Shown here piece after piece: positions 1 to 9,497 of a stretch of 64,000 bases of DNA (the first letter of the stretch is position 1; each line of letters opens with the position of its first letter). Made by a program: the position numbers and the translations under genes. This DNA comes from Micromonospora sp. RHAY321 (lineage in GTDB: Bacteria > Actinomycetota > Actinomycetes > Mycobacteriales > Micromonosporaceae), in contig NZ_JAMHIW010000002.1 in NCBI RefSeq assembly GCF_023896955.1, positions 124,001-188,000 of the forward strand, written 5' to 3'. The notes beneath the pieces were generated by a model that saw only the letters and a list, made by a program, of their open reading frames with translations, had not been told where the DNA came from and ran no database searches.

Positions 1-708
1 CTGCGCGGCCTCGGCCGGCGACCGGTGCAGGTCCGCGAGTTCGTCCAGCAGGCCTGGTTCATCAGCTCGGTGTCGATCCTGCCCGCCGCTCTCGTCTCCA
101 TTCCCTTCGGCGCGGTCATCGCGTTGCAGCTCGGCTCGCTGGTCCGTCAGCTCGGGGCGCAGTCGTTCACCGGCGCGGCGTCGGTGCTCGCGGTGGTCCG
201 CGAGGCGGGGCCGATCGTCACCGCCCTGATCATCGCCGGCGCGGGTGGCTCGGCGATCTGCGCCGATCTCGGTTCCCGGAAGATCCGCGAGGAGCTCGAC
301 GCGATGCAGGTGCTGGGCATCGATCCCATCCACCGCCTCGTGGTGCCCCGCGTGCTCGCCTCGATGCTGGTCGCCGTGCTGCTCAACGGGCTGGTCAGCG
401 TGGTCGGGGTGACCGGTGGCTACCTGTTCAACGTGGTCCTGCAGGGCGGGACGCCCGGCGCGTACCTGGCCAGTTTCCAGGCCCTGGGGCAACTGCCCGA
501 CCTGCTGGTGGGTGAGGTCAAGGCGCTGCTGTTCGGCGCTGCCGCCGCGCTGGTCGCGTCGTACAAGGGGATGACCGCCAAGGGTGGCCCGAAGGGGGTC
601 GGCGACGCGGTCAACCAGAGCGTGGTGATCACCTTCATGCTGCTTTTCGCGCTGAACTTCCTCGTCACGGCCGTGTACTTCCAGGTCGTACCGCAGAAGG
701 GAAGCTGA
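1..708 (+). CDS. yrbEA: YrbE/MlaE-type permease of an Mce system, 5' end outside the window
   Basis: Membrane permease subunit of an Mce-type lipid/sterol ABC importer, acting in the cytoplasmic membrane. The frame is open from base 1, so the true start lies upstream and the N-terminus is missing; the GTG at 25 is internal. The visible protein is almost entirely hydrophobic helices and carries the MlaE-family cytoplasmic loop (IREELDAMQVLGIDP) after a Gly/Ala-rich helix containing EAGPIVTALIIAGAGG. It is followed by the second permease after 1 base, and then by six mce genes, which is the standard yrbEA-yrbEB-mceABCDEF order. The energising ATPase (MceG/Mkl type) is not visible; it may lie upstream or elsewhere. 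Assignment is secure, substrate unknown. Confidence 0.93.
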   Translation: MRGLGRRPVQVREFVQQAWFISSVSILPAALVSIPFGAVIALQLGSLVRQLGAQSFTGAASVLAVVREAGPIVTALIIAGAGGSAICADLGSRKIREELDAMQVLGIDPIHRLVVPRVLASMLVAVLLNGLVSVVGVTGGYLFNVVLQGGTPGAYLASFQALGQLPDLLVGEVKALLFGAAAALVASYKGMTAKGGPKGVGDAVNQSVVITFMLLFALNFLVTAVYFQVVPQKGS

Positions 709-709
709 C

Positions 710-1513
710 GTGCTGGTGCTGCGACACCTCGACAACCTGGGCGGCCAGCTCGCCTTCTACCTGCGGGCGTTCGCCTGGGCGCCGCGCACTCTGCGCCGCT
801 ACAAGCGCGAGGTGGTACGGCTGCTGGCGGAGGTGAGCTTCGGCTCCGGGGCGCTCGCGGTGCTCGGCGGCACCGTCGGTGTCATCTGCTTCCTGACCTT
901 CTTCACCGGCACCGAGGTCGGACTGCAGGGCTACCAGGCGCTCAACCAGCTCGGCAGCAGCGCCTTCACCGGTTTCGTCTCGGCGTACTTCAACACGCGG
1001 GAGATCTCCCCGCTGGTCGCGGCGTTGGCCCTGTCGGCCACCGTGGGCTGCGGGTTCACCGCGCAGCTCGGGGCCATGCGGATCTCCGAGGAGGTCGACG
1101 CCCTCGAGGTGATGGGCGTGCCCTCGCTGCCGTTCCTCGTGACCACCCGCATGATCGCCGGCTTTCTCGCGGTCATCCCGCTGTACGTGGTGGGGCTGCT
1201 CTCCAGCTACCTGGCCACCCGCACCATCGCCGTGTACTACTACGGCCAGTCGGCCGGCACCTACGACTACTACTTCCACCTCTTCCTGCCACCCGAGGAC
1301 GTGCTCTGGTCCTTCGGCAAGGTGCTCGTGTTCAGCGTGATCGTGGTCCTGGTGCACTGCTACTACGGCTACACGGCCACCGGTGGGCCTGCCGGTGTCG
1401 GCGTCGCCGTCGGACGGGCCGTCCGGCTCGCGATCGTCGCGGTCAACATCGTCGACTTCTTCCTGTCGCTGGCCATCTGGGGCGCGACCACCACAGTCCG
1501 GATCGCGGGGTGA
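710..1513 (+). CDS. yrbEB: Second YrbE/MlaE-type permease of the Mce system
   Basis: Partner permease of the upstream gene; the two are expected to form the transmembrane channel of the Mce importer. It has 267 residues, about the usual family length, with an amphipathic N-terminus (residues 1-35), several transmembrane helices and the conserved loop ISEEVDALEVMGVPS. The GTG start at 710 sits 1 base after the previous stop and is preceded by AGAAGGGA at about 695-702, a good ribosome site. The stop at 1511-1513 overlaps the GTG start of the next gene (GTGA), which implies translational coupling. Start choice and function are well supported. Confidence 0.93.
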   Translation: MLVLRHLDNLGGQLAFYLRAFAWAPRTLRRYKREVVRLLAEVSFGSGALAVLGGTVGVICFLTFFTGTEVGLQGYQALNQLGSSAFTGFVSAYFNTREISPLVAALALSATVGCGFTAQLGAMRISEEVDALEVMGVPSLPFLVTTRMIAGFLAVIPLYVVGLLSSYLATRTIAVYYYGQSAGTYDYYFHLFLPPEDVLWSFGKVLVFSVIVVLVHCYYGYTATGGPAGVGVAVGRAVRLAIVAVNIVDFFLSLAIWGATTTVRIAG

Positions 1514-2799
1514 GCATGAGACATCGCATTCTCGGCATCGTCTTCATCGTCGTGCTGACCGCGGCGCTGACCGCCTCCGTGCTGCAGTACCGCAAGGCGT
1601 TCACCCCCGTCGACCGGGTCACGCTGCAGGCCGGTCGTTCCGGGCTGCAACTGAGTCCGGGCGCCGACGTCAAGGTCCGTGGGGTCGTCGTCGGCGAGGT
1701 GCGCTCGGTCGGCAGCGACGGCGCCGGGGCGAGGATCCGGCTGGCCCTGGACCCGGCCACGACGCCGCTGATCCCCTCCGACGTCAGCGCGCGGCTGCTG
1801 CCCAAGACGCTCTTCGGTGAGCGGTACGTCGAGCTGGTCCCGCCGGTCGGCGGCAACGCCCCACCGATCCGCGACGGCGCCGTCATCACCCAGGACCGCA
1901 GCAGCACCGCCGTCGAGCTGGAACGGGTCCTCGACGAGGCGCTGCCGCTGCTGCAGGCGGTGCGGCCCGACCAGCTCGCCGCCACGCTGGGCGCGATCGC
2001 CGTCGCACTCGACGGGCGCGGCGAGCAACTCGGCGCGAACGTCGAGCGGCTCGACGCGTACCTGCGGCAGCTCAACCCGGCGATGCCGACCATCGCCGAG
2101 GACGTCCGGAAGCTCGCCGTCGTGCTGGACAGCTACGACGCCGCCCTCCCCGACCTGCTGGCCCTGCTGCGCGACGTCACCGTCACCGCCCGTACGGTCG
2201 CCGACCAGCGCGCACAGCTGGCGGCGTTCCTCGCCGACGCCACCGGCACCGCCGACGCCACCCGCAGTTTCCTCGACCGGCACGGTGACCAGATCATCGA
2301 ACTCGGCCAGGTGAGCCGGCCCGTGCTGCAACTGCTCGCCACGTACGCCCCCGAGTACCCGTGCCTGATGAGCGGTCTGGTCGCCCTGCAACCCCGCGTC
2401 GAGGAGGTCTTCGCCGGCGGGCGGATGCACATCACCCTCGAGGTCACCCGCGACGGTGGCAAGTACGAGAAGGGACGCGACGAGCCCGTCTACGGCGCGC
2501 ACGGCGGGCCGCAGTGCCGCGGCCTGCCCCGACCGGGGCAGCCCGCGCCCGACGTACCCGTCGAGGACGGTTACGACCGTGCCGGTGCGCGCCCTCGTAC
2601 CCCGTTGCCCGTTGGTCTGCCGGCGACCGCGCCCGCCGGCGCCTCCCCCGAGATGGGCCGGGCCGCCACGGGCGAGGAGCGGGCGTTGGTCAAACCCCTG
2701 GTCGGCGCCGTCACCGGCATCCTGCCCGCGGAGGTCCCCGACATCGCGGTCCTGCTGTGGGGGCCGTTGCTGCGGGGAGGGGTGGTGAACGCGCGATGA
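1510..2799 (+). CDS. mceA: MceA-type substrate-binding/shuttle protein
   Basis: First of six Mce proteins thought to form the extracytoplasmic tube that carries lipids to the YrbE permeases. The 429-residue product has an N-terminal membrane anchor (about residues 6-25) and an MCE domain at about 33-115, with the typical GADVKVRGVVVGEV and LLPKTLFGERYVELVPP elements. A long, mostly helical region follows (about 130-330), then a Pro-rich tail. The start is GTG at 1510, overlapping the yrbEB stop, or ATG at 1516 two codons in; I cannot separate these. The stop overlaps the ATG of mceB (ATGA). This is a full-length, intact member. Confidence 0.92.
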   Translation: MSMRHRILGIVFIVVLTAALTASVLQYRKAFTPVDRVTLQAGRSGLQLSPGADVKVRGVVVGEVRSVGSDGAGARIRLALDPATTPLIPSDVSARLLPKTLFGERYVELVPPVGGNAPPIRDGAVITQDRSSTAVELERVLDEALPLLQAVRPDQLAATLGAIAVALDGRGEQLGANVERLDAYLRQLNPAMPTIAEDVRKLAVVLDSYDAALPDLLALLRDVTVTARTVADQRAQLAAFLADATGTADATRSFLDRHGDQIIELGQVSRPVLQLLATYAPEYPCLMSGLVALQPRVEEVFAGGRMHITLEVTRDGGKYEKGRDEPVYGAHGGPQCRGLPRPGQPAPDVPVEDGYDRAGARPRTPLPVGLPATAPAGASPEMGRAATGEERALVKPLVGAVTGILPAEVPDIAVLLWGPLLRGGVVNAR

Positions 2800-3827
2800 G
2801 CAACCGGATGCTCGCACCCTCGCTGAAGCTGGTGGTCTTCGCCGCGGTGACCCTGCTGCTGACGGCGCTGCTCGCGCAGACCCTCGGTGCCTTCCCACCG
2901 GGTGGCGTCACCTACCGTGCCCGGTTCACCGACGTGACCGGGTTGCTCGTGGGAGACGACGTCCGCGTCGCGGGCGTGCAGGTCGGTCGGGTCAGCGGCA
3001 TCAGGGTGGTCGACGACACGGCCGCCGAGGTGGCCTTCACCGTCACCGCCGATGTCCCGGTGGCCACCAGCGTCCGCGCCAAGATCCGCTACCGCAACCT
3101 CGTGGGTCAGCGGTACGTGGCCCTCAGCGAGGGCCCGGGGGAGGGGCGGCCACTGCGGCCCGACGGCCTGATCCCGCTCGGCCAGACCACCCCGGCGCTG
3201 GACCTCACCGTGCTGTTCAACGGGTTCCGGCCGCTGTTCACGGCCCTCGACCCCGACGACGTCAACAAGCTCGCCTACGAGATCATCCAGGTGCTGCAGG
3301 GCGAGGCCGGCACCGTCAGCAGTCTGCTGCGTCGCACCGCCTCACTCACCAACACCCTCGCCGACCGCGACGCCGTCATCGGCCGGGTCATCACCAACCT
3401 CAACAGCGTCCTGGGCACGCTGGCCGAACGGGACCGGAACCTCGACCAGAGCATCAGCCAGCTGCAGCAGTTCGTCTCCGGGCTGTCCGCCGACCGCACG
3501 GCCATCGGTGAGTCGCTGGTCAGCATCGGTGACCTCACCACCGCCACGTCGTCGCTGCTGCGCGACGTACGACCACCGCTCGCCGCGGACGTGCGCGCCC
3601 TGGACGAACTCTCCGGCACCCTCAACCGCAACGCGGCCGTCATCGACAGCACCCTGGGGCGGCTGCCCGAGCGGTACCAGTCCCTGACCCGCGTCGCGTC
3701 CTACGGCTCGTGGTTCAACTTCTACCTCTGCGACTTCGACGGCAACGTGGCGGTGTCGGGCCGGGCACCGCTCGACCTGCCCACGTTCAGCGCCCCGGCC
3801 GCCCGATGCGCCGGAGGCAGCCAGTGA
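2796..3827 (+). CDS. mceB: MceB-type protein
   Basis: Second Mce subunit, 343 residues. Start ATG 2796 overlaps the mceA stop by four bases; longer upstream reading in this frame is not coding. There is an N-terminal membrane helix (about residues 10-30), an MCE domain at about 37-115 (VGDDVRVAGVQVGRVSG, then NLVGQRYVALSEG), and a helical domain rich in Leu/Asn/Asp. The C-terminal portion has the WFNFYLCDFDG element typical of MceB-type proteins, plus a second Cys near the end (AARCAGG) that could form a disulphide. Part of the coupled yrbE-mce operon. Confidence 0.92.
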   Translation: MSNRMLAPSLKLVVFAAVTLLLTALLAQTLGAFPPGGVTYRARFTDVTGLLVGDDVRVAGVQVGRVSGIRVVDDTAAEVAFTVTADVPVATSVRAKIRYRNLVGQRYVALSEGPGEGRPLRPDGLIPLGQTTPALDLTVLFNGFRPLFTALDPDDVNKLAYEIIQVLQGEAGTVSSLLRRTASLTNTLADRDAVIGRVITNLNSVLGTLAERDRNLDQSISQLQQFVSGLSADRTAIGESLVSIGDLTTATSSLLRDVRPPLAADVRALDELSGTLNRNAAVIDSTLGRLPERYQSLTRVASYGSWFNFYLCDFDGNVAVSGRAPLDLPTFSAPAARCAGGSQ

Positions 3828-4807
3828 CACCGTTTCGGGAACGCAACCCCGTGGTCATCGGCACGCTCGGGCTGGTGCTGATCGTCGCCGTGCTGCTGGG
3901 CGCCTTCCAGCTCGACCGGCTGGCCGACCTCACCGGACGCGCCTACCAGGCGGCCTTCCACGACGCCAGCGGCCTCGTCACCGGCAACGAGGTGCGGGTC
4001 GCCGGCGTACGGGTGGGCAAGGTGACCGGCGTGGAACTCGCCCGCGACGGCGCGCCCCACGTGCGGGTCCGGTTCCGGGTGGACGACGACAGCGTGCGAC
4101 TCGGCACCGACACCGGCGCCACGATCAGGATCAAGACGGTGCTCGGCCAGAAGTACCTGGCCCTCGCACCGGCCGGACCGGGCCGACTGCGTGAGGGCGG
4201 GCAGATCCCCCTCGCCCGCACGGCGGCACCGTTCGACGTGGTGCAGGCGGTCACCGGGCTCGCCGACACCCTCGACAAGGTCGACACCGACCAGCTCGCC
4301 GCCGCCCTCACCACCCTGGCCGAGACCTTCCGGGACACTCCGGAGAGCGTCAACGCCTCCCTGGTCGGGCTCTCCCGGCTCTCCCAGACTGTCGCCGGCC
4401 GCGACGCCGAACTGCGGGCGCTGCTCGACCGCGCCCGGCAGGTGACCGCCGTGCTCGCCACCCGGGACGAGGAGTTCCGCAAGCTGGTCACCGACGGTGA
4501 GGCGCTGCTGGGCGAGGTGAGCCGGCGACGGGACGCCATCCACCGGCTGCTCGTGGGCACCGACGAACTCGCCACCCAGCTGTCCGGACTGGTCAGTGAC
4601 AACCGGGTCCAGCTCGCTCCGGCGCTGCACAAGCTGCGGGAGGTCGTCGCCATCCTGCAACGCAACCGGGACGACCTGGAGAAGACCATCCAGCGGATGG
4701 GTCCGTTCGTCACCGCGTTCGCCAACGTGGTGGGCAACGGCCGCTGGTTCGACTCGTACGTCTCCGGTCTGCTCCAGCCGTACCAGCCCACGACGGGAGG
4801 CCGCTGA
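3824..4807 (+). CDS. mceC: MceC-type protein
   Basis: Third Mce subunit, 327 residues, starting at GTG 3824 inside the mceB stop (GTGA). The N-terminal transmembrane helix is at about residues 10-30, the MCE domain at about 38-115 (VTGNEVRVAGVRVGKVTG; TVLGQKYLALAPAGPG). A long helical tail follows with many charged heptad-like stretches, and the protein ends with GNGRWFDSYVSGLL. The stop TGA at 4805-4807 shares one base with the mceD ATG. Family assignment rests on domain order and position in the operon. Confidence 0.92.
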   Translation: MTPFRERNPVVIGTLGLVLIVAVLLGAFQLDRLADLTGRAYQAAFHDASGLVTGNEVRVAGVRVGKVTGVELARDGAPHVRVRFRVDDDSVRLGTDTGATIRIKTVLGQKYLALAPAGPGRLREGGQIPLARTAAPFDVVQAVTGLADTLDKVDTDQLAAALTTLAETFRDTPESVNASLVGLSRLSQTVAGRDAELRALLDRARQVTAVLATRDEEFRKLVTDGEALLGEVSRRRDAIHRLLVGTDELATQLSGLVSDNRVQLAPALHKLREVVAILQRNRDDLEKTIQRMGPFVTAFANVVGNGRWFDSYVSGLLQPYQPTTGGR

Positions 4808-6048
4808 TGCCCGGTCCCATCCAGCGGTGGCGACGACCGGTCGCCGTCACCACCGTCCTCCTGGTGGCCGTCGCCGCCGGCGCGGTCGTCCTCCGCGACG
4901 GCACACCCCCACGGCGGGTGGTCGCCCACTTCACCCGCGCCGTCGGGGTGTATCCCGGATCGGACGTGCGGGTGCTGGGCGTCCGCGTCGGCGAGGTGGT
5001 CGCCGTGACCCCGCAGGGCCGCACCGTCCAGGTGACCATGTCCTACGACCCCGGCATCGCCGTTCCCGCCGACGCGCAGGCGCTCATCGTGCCGCCCAGC
5101 GTGGTCAGCGACCGTTACGTCCAGCTCACCCCCGCCTTCGCCGGCGGAGCCGCGCTCGCGGACGGGGCCGAGATACCGCTGGAGCGGACCGCCGCTCCCA
5201 TGGAGATCGACGACATCTACCAGGCGCTCGACGACTTCAACCGCGCCCTCGGGCCGGAGGGCGCCAACCGCGACGGCGCCCTGTCCGACCTGGTCGCCAC
5301 CGGCCGCGCCAACCTGGAGGGCAACGGCCAGAACCTGCACGAGACCCTCGACGGGCTGTCCCAGGCACTGGCCACCCTCTCCGACGGGCGGCAGGACCTG
5401 TTCGGGTCGGTGGCCAACCTGCAACAGTTCACCACCGCGCTGGCCCGCAGCGACCGCGAGGTACGCGCCTTCAACCAGCAGTTGGCCGACGTCGCCGAAC
5501 AGCTGGCAGGGGAGCGTGACGAACTGGCCGCCGCGCTGCGCAACCTCTCCACCGCGCTGGCCGACGTCACCACGTTCGTGCGACAGAACCGGGACGCGTT
5601 GACCTCCAACGTCGACGCGCTGGCCGACATCACCGGCATCCTGGTCCGCCAGCAGCAGGCCGTCATCGACATCCTCGACGTCGCCCCGCTCGCCCTGGGC
5701 AACCTCAACCTCGCCTACAACCCGCGATCCGGCACCCTGGACACCCGCGACAACGCGCTGGGTCCCTACGATCCCGCCGCCTTCGCCTGCTCCCTGATGG
5801 TGGACCAGCTCCCCGCGCGTCAGGTGCCCGCCACGTGCCTGGCACTCGCGCAGACCCTGCACTCCCGCGGGCTGCCCATGACCGACCAGCTGCGCAGGCT
5901 CCTCAAGCTGCCGCCCGGCGCCCCGGCGACCGGCGGGTCCTCACCGGGGAACCCTCCCCCCGGTGCGCCGATCCCCGACCAGGCGCCGGGCGGCGTCGAC
6001 AACACCAACGACCCCACCCTCGGCGGCATCCTGCGGGGCGTGTCATGA
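4807..6048 (+). CDS. mceD: MceD-type protein
   Basis: Fourth Mce subunit, 413 residues. Start ATG 4807 overlaps the mceC stop by one base (TGATG). There is an N-terminal hydrophobic helix (about residues 12-30), an MCE domain at about 38-115 (YPGSDVRVLGVRVGEVV), then an extended helical region. The C-terminal part contains two cysteines (FACSLMVDQ and VPATC) and a Pro/Gly-rich end resembling a flexible linker. The last four bases overlap the mceE start (ATGA). Typical of MceD-type proteins in size and layout. Confidence 0.91.
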   Translation: MPGPIQRWRRPVAVTTVLLVAVAAGAVVLRDGTPPRRVVAHFTRAVGVYPGSDVRVLGVRVGEVVAVTPQGRTVQVTMSYDPGIAVPADAQALIVPPSVVSDRYVQLTPAFAGGAALADGAEIPLERTAAPMEIDDIYQALDDFNRALGPEGANRDGALSDLVATGRANLEGNGQNLHETLDGLSQALATLSDGRQDLFGSVANLQQFTTALARSDREVRAFNQQLADVAEQLAGERDELAAALRNLSTALADVTTFVRQNRDALTSNVDALADITGILVRQQQAVIDILDVAPLALGNLNLAYNPRSGTLDTRDNALGPYDPAAFACSLMVDQLPARQVPATCLALAQTLHSRGLPMTDQLRRLLKLPPGAPATGGSSPGNPPPGAPIPDQAPGGVDNTNDPTLGGILRGVS

Positions 6049-7460
6049 CCGCCCGGGCACTGCGGACCCTGGCCTGCGCGATCGTGGTGGCGATGCTGCC
6101 GGCCGGCTGCGGCCTGCCCGACCTCACCGATCTGCCGCTGCCCGGCGGTGCCCCGAAGGGCGACGGGTACGTGGTCATCGCCGAGTTCAGCGACGTGCTG
6201 GACCTGGTGCCGCAGGCCGCCGTGAAGGTCGACGACGTCACCGTCGGCAGCGTGGAGAAGATCTCCCTGGCCGGCTGGACCGCCCGCGTCACCCTGCGCA
6301 TCGGCGCGGACGTACGCCTGCCGTCCAACGTGACGGCCGCCGTCCGCCAGAGCAGCCTGCTGGGCGAGAAGTACGTGACCGTCGCGCCGCCGCCCACCGC
6401 CCCCGCCAGCGGTCGACTCGTCGACGGCGATCTCATCCCGCTGTCCCGGACCGCTCGCGGCGCCGAGGTGGAGGAGGTCCTCGCCGCCCTCGGGCTGCTG
6501 CTCAACGGTGGTGGGCTGGCGCAGCTGAAGACCATCAACCAGGAACTCGGCGCCGCACTCGACGGACGGGAACCGGCCGTTCGGGACGCGCTGCGCCAGC
6601 TCGACACGTTCATCGGCGGGCTGGACAGGCAGAAGGCCGACCTGGTCCGCGCCCTCGACGCCCTGGACCGGCTCAGCGGCCGGCTCGACCGGCAGAAGCA
6701 GGTGCTCGGCGAGGCCGTGGACTCCCTGGCTCCCGGCCTGACCGTGCTGGCCGGTCAGCGTGCCCAACTGACCCGGGCGCTGACGGCACTCGACCAGTTG
6801 GGCGACGTCGGCACCCGGGTCGTCAACCGGAGCCGCGACGACACCCTGGCCGATGTGCGGGCGCTGCAACCGATCCTGGAGCAGCTGGCGCGCGCCGGGG
6901 ACGACCTGCCGAAGTCGCTGGACTTCATGCTCTCCTACCCGTTCCCGCCGAACGTCACCGGCGCGATCGTCGGTGACTTCGTCAACCTCTCCGTCACCGC
7001 GGACCTCGACTCGGCGTCGATCCTGGCGAACCTGGTCGCGGCGGCGCCCGCCCCGTCCCGTCCGGCCGCACCGCCGACGGGGACCCGGCGCGGCGGAGCA
7101 CCAGCGGCGGGCGGTCCCGCACCTGCCACGCCGCGACCAAGCACCGGGTCCCGCCCCCTGCCCGACCTGCCGATCCTGAGATGCCTGCCCGACCCGCGCA
7201 ACTTCCCGGCGACGTGGACACCGCCGAAGGACTGCCTGCTACCGGAGGGCTGCGTCCTGCTCAAGCCCGGCTCGACGGTGCCCATCGGCGGACTGATCCT
7301 GCCGAAGGGCCTCGTACCCCCGGGCACGGTCTTTCCCGCCGAGACCCAACTACCCGTTGGAACGGTCCTGTCGGCGCAGTGCGTCCTGCCGTTGACCGGC
7401 GCGGTGACCGGGCAGATCGGCGGCCTGCCGGACGTCCTGCGGGGAGGGCTGACGCCATGA
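6045..7460 (+). CDS. mceE: MceE-type lipoprotein with an unusual Cys/Pro/Gly-rich tail
   Basis: Fifth Mce subunit and the lipoprotein of the set (471 residues). The signal peptide ends in a lipobox, MLPAGC, predicting lipid attachment at Cys22. The MCE domain lies at about 42-120 and is followed by a helical region. From about residue 345 the protein becomes Pro/Ala/Gly-rich, and residues about 376-460 form a tail of short P-x-G-x-V/L units with four cysteines (380, 397, 403, 446), which is not part of the core MCE fold. Start ATG 6045 overlaps mceD and the stop overlaps mceF, so it is coupled on both sides. Confidence 0.91.
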   Translation: MTARALRTLACAIVVAMLPAGCGLPDLTDLPLPGGAPKGDGYVVIAEFSDVLDLVPQAAVKVDDVTVGSVEKISLAGWTARVTLRIGADVRLPSNVTAAVRQSSLLGEKYVTVAPPPTAPASGRLVDGDLIPLSRTARGAEVEEVLAALGLLLNGGGLAQLKTINQELGAALDGREPAVRDALRQLDTFIGGLDRQKADLVRALDALDRLSGRLDRQKQVLGEAVDSLAPGLTVLAGQRAQLTRALTALDQLGDVGTRVVNRSRDDTLADVRALQPILEQLARAGDDLPKSLDFMLSYPFPPNVTGAIVGDFVNLSVTADLDSASILANLVAAAPAPSRPAAPPTGTRRGGAPAAGGPAPATPRPSTGSRPLPDLPILRCLPDPRNFPATWTPPKDCLLPEGCVLLKPGSTVPIGGLILPKGLVPPGTVFPAETQLPVGTVLSAQCVLPLTGAVTGQIGGLPDVLRGGLTP

Positions 7461-8698
7461 TCGGACGTACCGCGAAGGTTCAGGTCCTGGCGTTTCTGCT
7501 GGTGAGCGTTCTCGGCGTCAGTTACGTCGCCATCCGCTACGTCGGGCTCGGCGACCGTCTGCTCGGCGGAAGCTACGTCGTCCATCTGGACCTCACCCGG
7601 GCCGGCGGCATCTTTCCCAACGCCCCGGTCACCTATCGGGGGGTGCCGGTCGGTCGGGTCGCCGCGGTCGCCCTGCGCGGCGACGGGGTCCGCGCCGACC
7701 TGCGGTTGCAGCGCGACGTACGGATACCGGACGACCTGCGGGCCGTGGTGGCGCAACGCTCCGCCGTCGGAGAGCAGTACGTGGACCTGCGTCCGGAGCG
7801 CGACAGCGGGCCGTACCTCGCCGACGGCGCGGTGATCCCGGCCGACCGGACCGGTGTCCCGCTGGCGCCGGAGGTGCTGCTGAGCGACCTCGACGCCCTG
7901 GTCCGCTCCGTCGGCCCGGAGGATCTCACCGTCCTGATCACCGAACTCGGCACCGCGTTCGAGGGCAACGAGCTGGCTCTGGCCCGGATCCTCGACCACG
8001 GGGACGCCCTGCTGACCGATGCGACCACCCACCTGCCGGAGACACTCGCGTTGATCGACGACGGGCGAACCGTGCTCACCACCCAGGCCGAGTCGGCCGA
8101 GGCGCTGCGCCGGTGGGCGGCGGGCCTTGCCCGGCTGGCGGCCACCGTCCGCGACGCCGACCCGGACCTGCGGCGGCTGCTCGCCGCCGGGCCTCCCGCC
8201 GGTCGGGAACTGGTCGCGTTGCTGCGCGGGCTGGAACCAACGGTCGGCACCCTGCTCGGCAACCTGGTGACCGTCAATGGCGTCGCGGCCCGGCGGCTGC
8301 CCGGCATCGAGCAACTGCTGGTGGTGTACCCGATCGCCGTCGCCGGAGGGTTCACGGTCACCCCGGGCGACGGCACCGCCCACCTCGGCCTGGTGCTGAA
8401 CGTCGACGACCCGCCGCCCTGCGTGTACGGCGGCGGTCGAACCACGTGCGGCGCCGGGGACCGCGCAGCCGGCGCCAGTGTGCGGGGGGCTGCCAACGCG
8501 CCCCGACCGGGCGGACCGGAGCCCGCCGCCGACCCGGCGCCGTCCAGCGCCACCCCGCCCGGCGGTTACGACCCCGCGACCGGCCTGGTGCTCGGCTCGG
8601 ACGGTCGGCCACTGCAGTTCGGCGGGACCGGGGGCCAGTCCCGGATGGCCGGGGACCAGTCGTGGAAGCAGTTGCTGCTCGCCGGGGTGACCCGGTGA
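7457..8698 (+). CDS. mceF: MceF-type protein
   Basis: Sixth and last Mce subunit, 413 residues, starting at ATG 7457 within the mceE stop. The N-terminal membrane helix is at about residues 10-30 and the MCE domain at about 38-115 (FPNAPVTYRGVPVGRV; QRSAVGEQYVDLRPE). A helical domain and a low-complexity Pro/Ala/Gly tail follow from about residue 330, with two cysteines (PPCVYGGGRTTCGAG). It is followed directly by the Mce-associated genes. Family position is clear from the operon order. Confidence 0.91.
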   Translation: MIGRTAKVQVLAFLLVSVLGVSYVAIRYVGLGDRLLGGSYVVHLDLTRAGGIFPNAPVTYRGVPVGRVAAVALRGDGVRADLRLQRDVRIPDDLRAVVAQRSAVGEQYVDLRPERDSGPYLADGAVIPADRTGVPLAPEVLLSDLDALVRSVGPEDLTVLITELGTAFEGNELALARILDHGDALLTDATTHLPETLALIDDGRTVLTTQAESAEALRRWAAGLARLAATVRDADPDLRRLLAAGPPAGRELVALLRGLEPTVGTLLGNLVTVNGVAARRLPGIEQLLVVYPIAVAGGFTVTPGDGTAHLGLVLNVDDPPPCVYGGGRTTCGAGDRAAGASVRGAANAPRPGGPEPAADPAPSSATPPGGYDPATGLVLGSDGRPLQFGGTGGQSRMAGDQSWKQLLLAGVTR

Positions 8699-8721
8699 CC
8701 GGCGTGAGCAAGGAGGTGGCG

Positions 8722-9483
8722 ATGCGAGCTCGCAGGGACCACACGTTGAAGGTCATCAGGGGGGCGAAGGCCGGGGCTCCCGGCCGGGCCCCGCAGCGTC
8801 GGATCGTTCCCCGGCAGCTTCCCCGAGCGACGGAGCCGATCGACGACCTGCTGCGGCGGCTCGACCAGGAACCGGTCGAGGACCCGACGGGTTTCGAGGA
8901 TCCGGTGGGTGGGGACGACCCGGCGAGCGCGGACGGCACGCTGGAGGAGCCCTCCGGTGGGCGCGTCACGGACGAGCCGGGAAGGGCCGGGCCGGCGGGA
9001 GGGCGACGTGTCTCCATCGTCGTGCTCGTGGTGCTCCTGGCCGCGGCGCTCGGCGCCGCCGGCGTGACCGGCCGCCAGTGGTACGTCGACCGGGCGACGG
9101 AGCAGGCCCGGCAGGCGGCCCTCTCGGCGGCCAGACAGGCCAGCGTCAACTTCGTCTCGGTCAGCGCGGCCAGCGTCGACCGGGACATCCAGCGGATCAC
9201 GACCGGTGCCACCGGCGACTTCCGGGACGAGTTCACCCGGGGGCAGTCGCAGGTGCGCGCCGCGGTCGTGGAGAACAAGGTCGACTCGCGCGGGTCGGTG
9301 CTCCGGGCCGGGCTGGTCTCCGGGGATCGTCGTCGGGCGGTCGTGCTGGTGGCCGTCGACGCCACCGTCAAGAACGTCAAGGCACCCGAGGGGCGGCCGT
9401 CGCACTACCGGATCCAGCTCGACCTGGTCCGCGACCGGGAATCCGGCCGGTGGCTCGTGTCCCGACTGCAGTTCGTCGGCTGA
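8722..9483 (+). CDS. Mce-associated membrane protein (Mas type)
   Basis: Accessory protein of Mce systems, thought to stabilise or assist the importer. It has 253 residues: a charged, disordered N-terminal cytoplasmic part (about 1-95), one membrane helix (about 96-118), then an extracytoplasmic alpha+beta domain of the NTF2-like sort seen in Mce-associated proteins (TGDFRDEFTRGQSQV; HYRIQLDLVRDRESGRWLVSRLQFVG). ATG 8722 is chosen because AAGGAGG lies 5 bases upstream (8710-8716). An in-frame GTG at 8695, overlapping the mceF stop, is an alternative that adds nine residues. Confidence 0.85.
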   Translation: MRARRDHTLKVIRGAKAGAPGRAPQRRIVPRQLPRATEPIDDLLRRLDQEPVEDPTGFEDPVGGDDPASADGTLEEPSGGRVTDEPGRAGPAGGRRVSIVVLVVLLAAALGAAGVTGRQWYVDRATEQARQAALSAARQASVNFVSVSAASVDRDIQRITTGATGDFRDEFTRGQSQVRAAVVENKVDSRGSVLRAGLVSGDRRRAVVLVAVDATVKNVKAPEGRPSHYRIQLDLVRDRESGRWLVSRLQFVG

Positions 9484-9497
9484 GAGGGGGAGGACCG

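Noticed and set aside
3943..5862. Long minus-strand frames across the Mce operon.
   Set aside because: Same GC-bias effect; the plus strand carries the full yrbE-mce order with coupled starts.
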